From Paracoccaceae bacterium (GTDB lineage Bacteria; Pseudomonadota; Alphaproteobacteria; Rhodobacterales; Rhodobacteraceae), in the NCBI GenBank assembly GCA_016937725.1, contig JAFGVZ010000062.1:1-13203 (forward strand): DNA of 13,203 nucleotides, in the 5' to 3' direction. Each line of letters begins with the position of its first letter. Position 1 is the stretch's first letter. A program made the position numbers and the translations under genes. Under the pieces are notes generated by a model that was given only the letters and a program-made list of their open reading frames with translations, searched no databases and had not been told where the DNA came from. Below are positions 1-6,557 of this stretch, one piece after another.

Positions 1-59
1 CCCACGCAGCCACCGACCCCGATGATGATGGTCATTATGCCTTGCAAAACGGGTGACAT
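1..59 (-). CDS. aglF: Alpha-glucoside ABC transporter permease AglF, N-terminal fragment
   Basis: Only the first 19 codons and two bases of the next are in the window; the gene runs off the left edge. The visible peptide, MSPVLQGIMTIIIGVGGCV followed by Gly, is hydrophobic like a first membrane segment and matches what I know of the start of AglF, an inner-membrane permease of the AglEFGK alpha-glucoside importer (MalF-type subunit). The ATG at 59-57 is preceded by a GGGAG ribosome binding site (revcomp of 67-71) at 7 nt, which fixes the start. It lies 138 bp downstream of aglE on the same strand, in the usual binding-protein-then-permease order, so cotranscription is expected. The call rests on a short peptide plus context; another MalF-type permease is the only realistic alternative. 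Confidence 0.8.
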   Translation of the reverse strand, partial: MSPVLQGIMTIIIGVGGCV

Positions 60-152
60 GGCCGTGCTCCCTTCCTGCGCCGCATGTGCGGCTGCGTTCT
101 ATTCCGGGGCGTCCCTGACAAGCATTTTAAGCTATCAGAGCGTGAGACAAAG

Positions 153-178
153 CCCTCGCCGCGACGGGGCGGCGAGGG
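153..178 (-). promoter_or_regulatory. Intercistronic hairpin between aglE and aglF
   Basis: Bases 153-162 (CCCTCGCCGC) are perfectly complementary to 169-178 (GCGGCGAGGG), giving a 10-bp, almost all-GC stem with a 6-nt loop, 19 nt past the aglE stop. On the transcribed strand it is followed by CTTTGTCT, which is not a convincing U-tract, so full termination is doubtful. Strong hairpins between binding-protein and permease genes (as in malE-malF) are known to protect the upstream mRNA and lower permease output; that role, or partial termination, is inferred here. Confidence 0.7.
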
Positions 179-197
179 AAAGGACGTGCACCACGCC

Positions 198-1550
198 TTA
201 CTTGATGGTGTCCCAACGTTCCTGAATGCTGGTGGCTACGGCGGTTGCGTCGGCGCCGGTCACATAGTCGACCATGCCGGTCCAGAACACACCTGCACCA
301 ATTTCACCCGGCATCAGGTCCGATGCATCGAAGCGGAAGGTGGTGGCGTTGGCCAGGATCTCGCCCTGTGCGCGCTCGGAATCGGTCGCATAGGTTTCCA
401 GATTCACGCCGCCATGCGCGGTCAGGAACCCGCCCTGTGCCATCCACAGCTCATGCGCGATGGGCAGCTTCAGGAATTCCAGCATCGCGGTGGTTGCATC
501 CGACGGATCGGTGATCGCAAACAGCGTGCCTGCGCCCAGAACCGGGCGGCCCAGATCGGCTTCGGCATAGGCTGGGAAGTAGAAGAAATCCACATCCTCG
601 CCCACCGCGGTGCCTTCGGGGAAGAAGGCCGGGATGAACGATGCCTGACGGTGCATGTAGCAGGCAGGCGGGATAGAGAATAGGCCGGCCGGGCTGTCGC
701 GGAAGTCGGTCGTCGCCACGGCCTGCGCGCCGCCTTGCACAAAGGCGTCATTGCGGGCGAAAGAGCCGAATTCTTCGATTGCAGCAATCACAGCGGGATC
801 GTTGAACGGCATTTCGTTGCTGACCCACGCGTCATAAACTTCGGGCGGCTGGGTGCGCAGCATCATATCTTCCACCCAGTCGGTCGCGGGCCAGCCGGTC
901 GCAGCACCCGATCCCAGACCGATGCACCACGGCGTGCCGCCATCATCGACGATCTGCTGCGTTAGCGCCTTCAGCTCTTCCATGCTTTCTGGAATGTCGT
1001 AGCCCATTTCGTCAAACGCGGTGGGCGAATACCAGACCAAAGATTTCAGGTCGACGCGGTAGAACAGACCGTAAAGCTGTGCGTTGCCGTCCGGGTCGGC
1101 ATAGGTGCCAAGATCAACCCAGCTTTGGCCTGCGGCATAGTTTTCCGCCACGAATTCGGCGGTGCCTTCCGGCAGCGGCGTCAGGAAGCCTTGGGCGGCC
1201 ATGTCGGCGGCCAGACCGGGCTGCGGGAACACGGCCAAGTTCGGGGCAGACCCCGCTTGGGTCGAGATGACAATGTCCTGCTCGAAGCTGTCAGAGCCAG
1301 AGTAGTTCACGGTGGCCCCGGTTGCGGCTTCGAAATAATCGAAAATGCGGTTGACTTTCTCTGCCTCATTGCCGGTCCAAGGGCCGGTAATGGTCACGGT
1401 CTGCCCGGCAAAATCGCTCGCGTCCGCGAAAGCATTGAAGCTATCCCAGGTGAAAGCGCCCTCGCCCGGCGCGAACAGCAGGTCTTGCGCGGTGGCGCCA
1501 GATGCCATCAGCGCAACCGCTGCGACGCCTGCGTAAAGTCTGGATTTCAT
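198..1550 (-). CDS. aglE: Alpha-glucoside ABC transporter substrate-binding protein AglE
   Basis: A 450-residue periplasmic solute-binding protein (SBP family 1) that would deliver glucosides such as trehalose, sucrose or maltose-type sugars to the AglF/G permease. Residues 1-21 form a Sec signal peptide (Lys/Arg near the N-terminus, hydrophobic VAAVALMA core, ATA cleavage motif before QDLL). The mature part has hallmarks I associate with AglE: ITGPWTGNEAEKVNRIFDYF, YSGSDSFEQDIVI, and GSAPNLAVFPQPGLAADMAAQGFLTPL split across neighbouring stretches, plus Trp-rich later segments (GWPATDWVED, GVFWTGMVDYV) suited to stacking on sugar rings. The ATG at 1550 was chosen over an in-frame ATG at 1556 because a GGGAGG ribosome binding site (revcomp of 1557-1562) directly abuts the latter and sits 6 nt from the former; longer N-terminal extensions would precede the signal peptide. 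It is divergent from the LacI-family gene, which probably regulates it. Exact substrate cannot be read from sequence. Confidence 0.93.
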   Translation of the reverse strand: MKSRLYAGVAAVALMASGATAQDLLFAPGEGAFTWDSFNAFADASDFAGQTVTITGPWTGNEAEKVNRIFDYFEAATGATVNYSGSDSFEQDIVISTQAGSAPNLAVFPQPGLAADMAAQGFLTPLPEGTAEFVAENYAAGQSWVDLGTYADPDGNAQLYGLFYRVDLKSLVWYSPTAFDEMGYDIPESMEELKALTQQIVDDGGTPWCIGLGSGAATGWPATDWVEDMMLRTQPPEVYDAWVSNEMPFNDPAVIAAIEEFGSFARNDAFVQGGAQAVATTDFRDSPAGLFSIPPACYMHRQASFIPAFFPEGTAVGEDVDFFYFPAYAEADLGRPVLGAGTLFAITDPSDATTAMLEFLKLPIAHELWMAQGGFLTAHGGVNLETYATDSERAQGEILANATTFRFDASDLMPGEIGAGVFWTGMVDYVTGADATAVATSIQERWDTIK

Positions 1551-1599
1551 TGTCATCCTCCCAAGGTTGACGTTGTGGTATGCACAATTTTTAGCCACG

Positions 1600-1611
1600 T
1601 GCTGATCAGCA
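1600..1611. repeat. Perfect 12-bp palindrome in the aglE leader
   Basis: TGCTGATCAGCA is a perfect palindrome about 50 bp upstream of the aglE start and within its predicted leader. It differs from the candidate operators at 1635-1649 and 1804-1818, so it would be the site of another dimeric regulator, or chance. With no loop it cannot form a good RNA hairpin. Confidence 0.35.
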
Positions 1612-1634
1612 TCCCAGCAGTTTGGAATCGGTTT

Positions 1635-1649
1635 TTCAAACCGCTTTGG
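1635..1649 (-). promoter_or_regulatory. Candidate AglR operator in the aglE promoter
   Basis: On the aglE sense strand this reads CCAAAGCGGTTTGAA, matching 14 of 15 bases of a second site at 1804-1818. Its core CAAACCGCTTTG is a near-palindrome with central CG, as typical for LacI-family operators. It also overlaps a perfect 6-bp inverted repeat, CGGTTT-ttc-AAACCG (1629-1643). It begins 31 nt downstream of a TTGACA element, so it would lie about at the transcription start, where a bound repressor blocks polymerase. The repeat is seen directly; binding by the neighbouring regulator is inferred. Confidence 0.6.
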
Positions 1650-1657
1650 GTGATCAA

Positions 1658-1686
1658 ACCCTTACGCATCATGTTTGCGCTGTCAA
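1658..1686 (-). promoter_or_regulatory. Possible aglE promoter
   Basis: The minus strand carries a perfect -35 hexamer TTGACA (revcomp of 1681-1686). At a 16-17 nt spacing lies only a weak -10 (TAAGGG or AAGGGT, revcomp of about 1658-1664). Alphaproteobacterial -10 boxes are often degenerate, and weak elements fit an activated or tightly regulated promoter. It would give a leader of about 100 nt before the aglE start. No better sigma-70-like pair was found between here and aglE. Confidence 0.35.
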
Positions 1687-1803
1687 TTGCCTTTTTTGGG
1701 AAAAACCCTTGTTTTATTACGCCTTTCACAGGCGCAGCATTTTCGAAATTTCAGATTTGGCTTTTCAACTGGGAAAGTTTCTGGTTAGCCTGTTCCGCGC
1801 TAT

Positions 1804-1818
1804 CCAATGCGGTTTGAA
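1804..1818 (+). promoter_or_regulatory. Candidate autoregulatory AglR operator
   Basis: CCAATGCGGTTTGAA, on the regulator's own sense strand, is 14/15 identical to the site in front of aglE in the same orientation relative to its gene. It contains an exact 10-mer (GCGGTTTGAA, 1809-1818) found inverted at 1635-1644. It ends 6 nt before the preferred start codon at 1825 and includes the upstream alternative ATG at 1807, which argues against that start being used. A repressor bound here would block transcription of aglR and the downstream GH1 and glk genes. The function is inferred. Confidence 0.55.
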
Positions 1819-1824
1819 CAAATC

Positions 1825-2856
1825 ATGGGCGTCACCCTCAAAGAATTGGCCACGAAGCTCGCGCTGTCCCCGACAACGGTCAGCCGCGCTTTGAATGGGT
1901 ATCCGGAAGTAAACGCCCAAACCCGCCAGCGCGTGCTGGATGCCGCGCGCGCAGCGAATTACCACCCCAATATGCGCGCCAAAAGCCTGGCCACCGGGCA
2001 ATCGCGCGCAATCGGTCATGTCATCCCCATCTCGACCAGCCATGAGATCGTGAACCCGATTTTCGCCGATTTCATCGCGGGCGCGGGCGAAAACTATTCG
2101 CGCGCAGGCTATGACATGGTGCTGAGCGTGGTGCCCGATGCGGATGAAGAAGCGACCTATCGCAATCTGGTTGCGCGCGGCTCTGTCGATGGGCTGATGG
2201 TGCACGGCCCGCTCTTGCAAGACAGCCGCATCGCGCTGCTGCAAGGGCTTGGCATTCCTTTCATGGTGCATGGGCGCAGCTCTGGCGTGAACACGCCCTA
2301 TTCATGGCTGGATATCAACAACCGCCGGTCGTTCTGCCGTGCGACCGAATTCCTGCTGGACCTTGGCCATACCCGAATTGCGCTGGTCAATGGTCTGGAA
2401 TCCATGGATTTCGCCATGCGCCGCCGCAGCGGTTATCTGGATGCGCTGCACGCAGCCGGGATCGCCCCCGACCCGATGCTGATGCGTAGCTCCGAAATGA
2501 CGGAACCTTACGGCCACAAGGCAGGGCGCGAGCTTTTGGCCCTGCCCCAGCCGCCCACCGCTTTTCTGGCCTCGTCCATGATCGTGGCTTACGGCCTGCG
2601 CCGCGCGCTGACGGATGCCGGGCTGAAGCTGGGCCGGGATGTGTCGGTCATCGCGCATGATGACGACCTGTCCTATATGCCGAACGGGCTGGATGTGCCT
2701 CAATTTACGGCCACCTGCTCGTCGGTGCGCGCAGCCGGGCGCAAAGCCGCCGAAATGCTGCTGACACTGGTTGGCAACCCGGATCACCCTCCTCTGACTC
2801 ACCTTATGGAAACCCAGCTTGTTCTGGGTTACAGCACAGGACGCAACCGCACATGA
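1825..2856 (+). CDS. aglR: LacI-family transcriptional regulator, AglR-like
   Basis: A 343-residue LacI/GalR repressor. Residues 3-25 form the helix-turn-helix (VTLKELATKLALSPTTVSRALNG), residues about 45-56 the hinge helix (ANYHPNMRAKSL) that enters the DNA minor groove, and the rest a periplasmic-binding-protein-like sugar sensor with the family's typical segments (SVDGLMVHGP, GHTRIALVNG, DVSVIAHDD). The ATG at 1825 (MGVTLKEL) is preferred because LacI proteins usually begin a few residues before the HTH and because the ATG at 1807 lies in a candidate operator; neither start has a strong ribosome binding site. The stop overlaps the next start as ATGA (2853-2856), so translation is probably coupled to the beta-glucosidase. 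Divergence from aglE and two matching sites suggest it represses both arms and is relieved by a glucoside or its product; the name AglR is by context. Confidence 0.88.
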   Translation: MGVTLKELATKLALSPTTVSRALNGYPEVNAQTRQRVLDAARAANYHPNMRAKSLATGQSRAIGHVIPISTSHEIVNPIFADFIAGAGENYSRAGYDMVLSVVPDADEEATYRNLVARGSVDGLMVHGPLLQDSRIALLQGLGIPFMVHGRSSGVNTPYSWLDINNRRSFCRATEFLLDLGHTRIALVNGLESMDFAMRRRSGYLDALHAAGIAPDPMLMRSSEMTEPYGHKAGRELLALPQPPTAFLASSMIVAYGLRRALTDAGLKLGRDVSVIAHDDDLSYMPNGLDVPQFTATCSSVRAAGRKAAEMLLTLVGNPDHPPLTHLMETQLVLGYSTGRNRT

Positions 2857-4178
2857 CCGACTTCACCTATCGCCGTGCCGATTTTCCCGACGATTTCCTG
2901 TTCGGGGTCGCCACCTCTGCCTACCAGATAGAGGGGCATGGTTTTGGCGGCGCAGGCCGCACCCATTGGGACGATTTCGCCGCAACCCCCGGCAACGTGG
3001 TGCGCGCAGAGCACGGGGGCCGCGCTTGCGATCATTACCACATGTGGGAAGAGGATCTGGACCTGATCGCAGAGGCTGGCTTCGACATCTACCGTTTCTC
3101 TGCCTCTTGGGCGCGGGTGCTGCCCGACGGGCGCGGCGCGGTAAATGCCGAAGGGCTGGACTATTACGACCGCCTCGTCGACGGAATGCTTGAACGCGGC
3201 ATCAAGCCCGCGCTGACGCTCTACCATTGGGAATTGCCATCGGCCTTGGCCGATCTGGGCGGCTGGCGCAACCGCGATGTGGCGGATTGGTTCGCGGAGT
3301 ATACCGACATTTTGTGCCGCCGCATCGGTGACCGCATCTGGTCCGCCGCACCTATAAACGAGCCGTGGTGCGTGGGCTGGCTGTCACATTTCATCGGCGC
3401 GCATGCGCCCGGCCTGCGTGACATTCGCGCGGCAGCCCGTGCGATGCACCATATTGGCCTCGCGCATGGGCGCGCCATTCAGGTCATGCGCGGGCATGGC
3501 ATGGGCAATCTGGGGGCCGTGTGCAATTTCGAATACGCCCTGCCCTTGACCGACAGCGCCGCCGACCACAGCGCAGCCACGCTTTACGATGGCATTTATA
3601 ACCGCTGGTTCATTGGCGGCATGTTCAAGGGCGAATACCCTGCCGATGTGCTGGAAGGTTTGGCCCCGCATATGCCAGAAGGCTGGCAAGACGACATGGC
3701 CACAATCCGCCAGCCGCTCGATTGGCTGGGGCTGAATTACTACACCTGCAAACGCATCGCGGCAGACCCGTCCGCTGCGTGGCCGCACCTGTCAGAACAC
3801 GTGGGCGACCTGCCGAAAACCCAGATGGGGTGGGAGATCAACCCAGACGGACTTGCACATTTCCTACATTTCGTGGGCGAATATGCCGGAAATCTGCCCC
3901 TATACGTTACAGAAAATGGAATGGCGAACCCGGATACGCCCGACCAACCCGACCATGCCCGCATCGCCTATCTGAACGCGCATCTGGATGCCGCGCGCGA
4001 CGCGATGGCGAAAGGCGCGAACCTGAAGGGCTATATCATCTGGTCGCTTCTGGACAATTACGAATGGTCCTTGGGCTATGAAAAGCGCTTCGGTCTGGTC
4101 CATGTCGATTTCGAAAGCTTGCAACGCCGCCCGAAAGCGTCTTATCAGGCACTGAAGTTGGCACTGGCGCGCGCATGA
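2853..4178 (+). CDS. GH1 beta-glucosidase
   Basis: A 441-residue cytoplasmic glycoside hydrolase of family 1, a single TIM barrel of the usual length, which hydrolyses beta-glucosides (possibly beta-galactosides) by the retaining mechanism. The acid/base Glu is E170 in PINEPWC (family signature NEP) and the nucleophile is E354 in YVTENG. Other visible family landmarks are the N-terminal FLFGVATSAYQIEG with sugar-binding Q25, H125-W126 in YHWELP, and the C-terminal IIWSLLDNYEW with E404-W405, which hold the glucose O4 and O6. No signal peptide is present, so the sugar must be imported first. The ATG overlaps the aglR stop; glk follows at 29 nt. The pairing of a beta-specific hydrolase with an alpha-glucoside-type transporter is noteworthy; aglA-type alpha-glucosidase may lie beyond the left edge. 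Confidence 0.95.
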   Translation: MTDFTYRRADFPDDFLFGVATSAYQIEGHGFGGAGRTHWDDFAATPGNVVRAEHGGRACDHYHMWEEDLDLIAEAGFDIYRFSASWARVLPDGRGAVNAEGLDYYDRLVDGMLERGIKPALTLYHWELPSALADLGGWRNRDVADWFAEYTDILCRRIGDRIWSAAPINEPWCVGWLSHFIGAHAPGLRDIRAAARAMHHIGLAHGRAIQVMRGHGMGNLGAVCNFEYALPLTDSAADHSAATLYDGIYNRWFIGGMFKGEYPADVLEGLAPHMPEGWQDDMATIRQPLDWLGLNYYTCKRIAADPSAAWPHLSEHVGDLPKTQMGWEINPDGLAHFLHFVGEYAGNLPLYVTENGMANPDTPDQPDHARIAYLNAHLDAARDAMAKGANLKGYIIWSLLDNYEWSLGYEKRFGLVHVDFESLQRRPKASYQALKLALARA

Positions 4179-4207
4179 GGCGCAGGCCCGCAGCCCGAGG
4201 GTAGAAC

Positions 4208-5155
4208 ATGGCAGACAAGAACGCTCCGGTTCTGGTAGCCGATGTCGGTGGCACCAATACGCGCGTGGCGCTGGCGCGGGACACGACCATCATTGCCGGC
4301 ACGACCGAGCGCTTCCGCAATGCAGAGCATTCGGGGCTGGAAACGGTATTGGCCGAATACCTGTCGAAACATCGCAGCCTGCCAGCGCGCGCGGCCATCG
4401 CCTTGGCGGGGCCGGTGCGGGGCGATTCTGGCGCTATGACCAATCTGGGCTGGACCATGCAGGCAGGCGATCTGGCGCGCATGACGGGCATTCGGCAAGT
4501 GTCGCTGCTTAACGACCTGCAAGCGCAGGGCCATGCCCTGCCGCATCTGCCGCCCGAACATCTGCGCATCATCCGCGAAGGCCAGCCCGAACCCGGCGCG
4601 CGGCTGGTCATCGGGCTTGGCACAGGCGTGAATGCCGCCCCCGTCTACCCGGCAGGTGCTGGCCATATCGTGCCCCCCGCAGAGGCAGGCCATATCCACC
4701 TGCCGCAACAAACCGAGGAAGATCAGCACCTTGCGCGCTGGCTTGTGGCGCGGCGCGGCTTTGCCTCGGTCGAGGATGTGCTGGCGGGGTCGGGCCTTGA
4801 ACGGCTTTATGCCTATCACGCCGAACAGGCTGGGGGCGCGCCCGCCCGCGATGCCGGCGCGATCATGGCCGCCATGGCCGATGGCGATGCACTCGCCACC
4901 CGAACGGGCCGCCACTACGTCCGGCTTTTGGCGCAAGTGACCGCCGATCTGGCGCTTATCACTCTGCCCTTTGGCGGCATTTACTATATTGGCGGCGTAG
5001 CGCGGGCCTTTACGCCTTTCATGGCACGGTTTGGCTATGACAATGCTTTTACCGATATGGGCCGTTTCAGCGACCTTGTGGCACAATTTCCGGTCGCGTT
5101 GGTCGAGGATGATTTCGCCGCTCTGACAGGCTGTGCGGCCTATCTGGCCCGATAG
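4208..5155 (+). CDS. glk: Glucokinase
   Basis: A 315-residue bacterial glucokinase (E. coli Glk type, non-ROK) phosphorylating glucose with ATP to glucose-6-phosphate in the cytoplasm. The phosphate-1 loop is DVGGTNTR (residues 12-19), the catalytic base is D103 in LLNDLQAQG, the phosphate-2 glycine-rich segment is GLGTGVN (136-142), glucose-contacting Glu residues are expected in PAEAGH (E159) and SVEDVLAGSGL (E189), and the C-terminal GGIYYIGGVA is characteristic. E. coli Glk has GEGGH where this protein has PAEAGH; I read this as lineage variation. A GAGGG ribosome binding site (4197-4201) lies 6 nt before the ATG. It follows the GH1 gene at 29 nt and handles the glucose that enzyme frees, so a single aglR-GH1-glk transcript is likely. 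Confidence 0.95.
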   Translation: MADKNAPVLVADVGGTNTRVALARDTTIIAGTTERFRNAEHSGLETVLAEYLSKHRSLPARAAIALAGPVRGDSGAMTNLGWTMQAGDLARMTGIRQVSLLNDLQAQGHALPHLPPEHLRIIREGQPEPGARLVIGLGTGVNAAPVYPAGAGHIVPPAEAGHIHLPQQTEEDQHLARWLVARRGFASVEDVLAGSGLERLYAYHAEQAGGAPARDAGAIMAAMADGDALATRTGRHYVRLLAQVTADLALITLPFGGIYYIGGVARAFTPFMARFGYDNAFTDMGRFSDLVAQFPVALVEDDFAALTGCAAYLAR

Positions 5156-5194
5156 TTCTTGCCCGGTGCACGCGATTGCGCCAGTGCTTGAGCC

Positions 5195-5905
5195 ATGGAA
5201 TGGCGTGACGAAGCAATCCTTCTGGCAACCCGCCCATTGGGCGAAGGGACCGCGCTGATCGACGTGTTCAGCGGGCTGCATGGGCGCTATGCGGGCGCAC
5301 TGCGCGGCGGGGCGTCGCGCAAAATGGCACCGCTTTTGCAACCGGGCGCTCAATTGGATGTCACATGGCGCGCGCGGCTTGACAGCCAGTTGGGCGCGTT
5401 CACGGTCGAACCGTTGCGCGGGCGCGCGGGCGCGTTGCTGGCGGACCGTTTGGCGCTTCTGGGCTTGGGCGCGGTCTGCGCGCTAACACACTACGCATTG
5501 CCCGAGCGTCAACCCTGCCCCGAACTTTACCGCCATACGCTGGCGCTGTTGGACCGCCTTGGCCAACCGGGATGGCTGCACGATTACGCGCTGTGGGAAC
5601 TGACGCTGCTGGAAGAAACCGGCTACGGGCTGGACCTTGGGCAATGCGCGGTCACCGGCGCAACCGAAGGCTTGGCCTATGTCAGCCCCCGCACGGGCCG
5701 CGCGGTCACGGCCGAGGGTGCGGGCGACTATGCCGCACGGCTTTTGCCCTTGCCCCAAGGTTTGCGCCCGGATGGCGCGCTCGACGCTGCGGGCCTGCGC
5801 GATGCGCTGGCACTCAGCGGCCATTTCCTGACCGATTGGCTGGCCCGCGCGCAGGACAAACCGCTGCCAGAGGCCCGCGCGCGATTGGTGCGCGCGGTGG
5901 GGTGA
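5195..5905 (+). CDS. recO: DNA repair protein RecO
   Basis: A 236-residue RecO, the mediator that with RecR loads RecA onto SSB-coated single-stranded DNA and anneals complementary strands in RecF-pathway recombination. The N-terminal OB fold begins MEWRDEAILLATRPLGEG and continues through GRYAGALRGGASRK; a conserved LQPGAQLDVTWRARL and FTVEPLR follow. The central helical part holds ALWELTLLEETGYGLDL, followed by CAVTGATEGLAYVSPRTGRAV. The four-cysteine zinc motif of many RecO proteins is absent, which is normal for alphaproteobacteria as I know them. The ATG at 5195 gives the family's typical N-terminus although no strong ribosome binding site is visible. It starts 39 nt after glk with no convincing terminator between, so read-through from the sugar operon is possible; a promoter could also lie inside glk. 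Confidence 0.95.
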   Translation: MEWRDEAILLATRPLGEGTALIDVFSGLHGRYAGALRGGASRKMAPLLQPGAQLDVTWRARLDSQLGAFTVEPLRGRAGALLADRLALLGLGAVCALTHYALPERQPCPELYRHTLALLDRLGQPGWLHDYALWELTLLEETGYGLDLGQCAVTGATEGLAYVSPRTGRAVTAEGAGDYAARLLPLPQGLRPDGALDAAGLRDALALSGHFLTDWLARAQDKPLPEARARLVRAVG

Positions 5906-5910
5906 ACGCA

Positions 5911-5940
5911 AAAGCCCCGGCGCTTCGCGTCCGGGGCTTT
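5911..5940. terminator. Bidirectional terminator between recO and the YkuD gene
   Basis: AAAGCCCCGG (5911-5920) pairs perfectly with CCGGGGCTTT (5931-5940), with a further CGC/GCG pairing possible in the loop. It lies 5 nt after the recO stop and 20 nt after the stop of the convergent YkuD gene. The stem's A/T ends give a short T-run in both directions (CTTTCT rightward, CTTTTG leftward), the usual form of a shared intrinsic terminator between convergent genes. Confidence 0.85.
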
Positions 5941-5960
5941 CTAATGTGCATTGGTCGGCG

Positions 5961-6557
5961 TTAAACGACGCGCACCTGTGTGCCGATCTGCACCAGTTCA
6001 AACAGGTTTTCGGCGTGCTCATTGAGCAAACCAAAACACCCGTTCGATGCGCGACGACCGATCTTGGCCGGGTTGTCGATACCGTGGATGCGGTAATATT
6101 GCCAGCTCAGGTTCATGGCGCGCGACCCCAGAGGATTGCGCGGGTCGCCACCATCGACACGAACAGGCAAGGACGGATCACGCTCACGCATAGAAGGCGT
6201 GGGAATCCAGGTCGGCTCGAACCGCTTCAGCGTGATCTCGCTATAGCCACGGCGGGTGAATTCTTCCGACATGGGCACAGAGCACGGATGCACCAGATAG
6301 GTGCGTTGGTCTTCGGACCAGTAATGCAGCGCGCGCGAATAGGTGTCACACAAGATGGCACCCTTGCGCAGCGATTGGAAATGGTCTTTCCAATGGTGAT
6401 TGCGGAACCCCATCACGTTGCGGGGCGCGGTTTGAATATTCTGCTCGCCCTCGAAATCGGGCACAGCCTGTGCGCGCAGGATAGAGGGCGCAGCCAGCCC
6501 GCCCAAAGCGACAACCCCGGAACCTAGAAGCGCACGGCGCGACAGTTTTGCAGACAT
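5961..6557 (-). CDS. Tat-exported L,D-transpeptidase-fold (YkuD) protein
   Basis: A 198-residue protein predicted to act in the periplasm on peptidoglycan peptides (cross-linking or lipoprotein attachment). Residues 6-12 carry a twin-arginine motif (SRRALLG) followed by a hydrophobic stretch and an AQA cleavage site at 29-31. The YkuD catalytic region is at the C-terminus: H158 in YRIHGI and the nucleophile C174 in RRASNGCFG, preceded by the family's PTWIPTPSMRERDP and GGDPRNPLGSRAM. The usual Arg two residues after the Cys (SxGCxR) is Gly here. An AAAAGGA ribosome binding site lies about 7 nt before the ATG. It is on the same strand as the transglutaminase operon but 162 bp downstream, so it may be its own unit. 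Family assignment is firm; the exact reaction is not shown. Confidence 0.9.
   Translation of the reverse strand: MSAKLSRRALLGSGVVALGGLAAPSILRAQAVPDFEGEQNIQTAPRNVMGFRNHHWKDHFQSLRKGAILCDTYSRALHYWSEDQRTYLVHPCSVPMSEEFTRRGYSEITLKRFEPTWIPTPSMRERDPSLPVRVDGGDPRNPLGSRAMNLSWQYYRIHGIDNPAKIGRRASNGCFGLLNEHAENLFELVQIGTQVRVV

Noticed and set aside
1551..1598. Extended AglE N-terminus starting at 1598
   Set aside because: The extra residues would precede the signal peptide and run across the GGGAGG ribosome binding site at 1557-1562, which fits a start at 1550.
1125..1817. A 230-codon plus-strand frame spanning the aglE start and the divergent promoter region
   Set aside because: It is antisense to the signal-peptide end of aglE and runs through the regulatory region; composition changes midway and no motif is seen.
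5165..5182. Possible hairpin GGTGCA/TGCGCC between glk and recO as a terminator
   Set aside because: The stem is only 6 bp with one G-T wobble and has no T-run after it; not enough to call a terminator.
4145..5353. A 402-codon open frame on the minus strand opposite glk and the start of recO
   Set aside because: It is antisense to two recognised genes, low-complexity and Arg/His/Gly-rich, with no recognisable motif; a by-product of codon bias.
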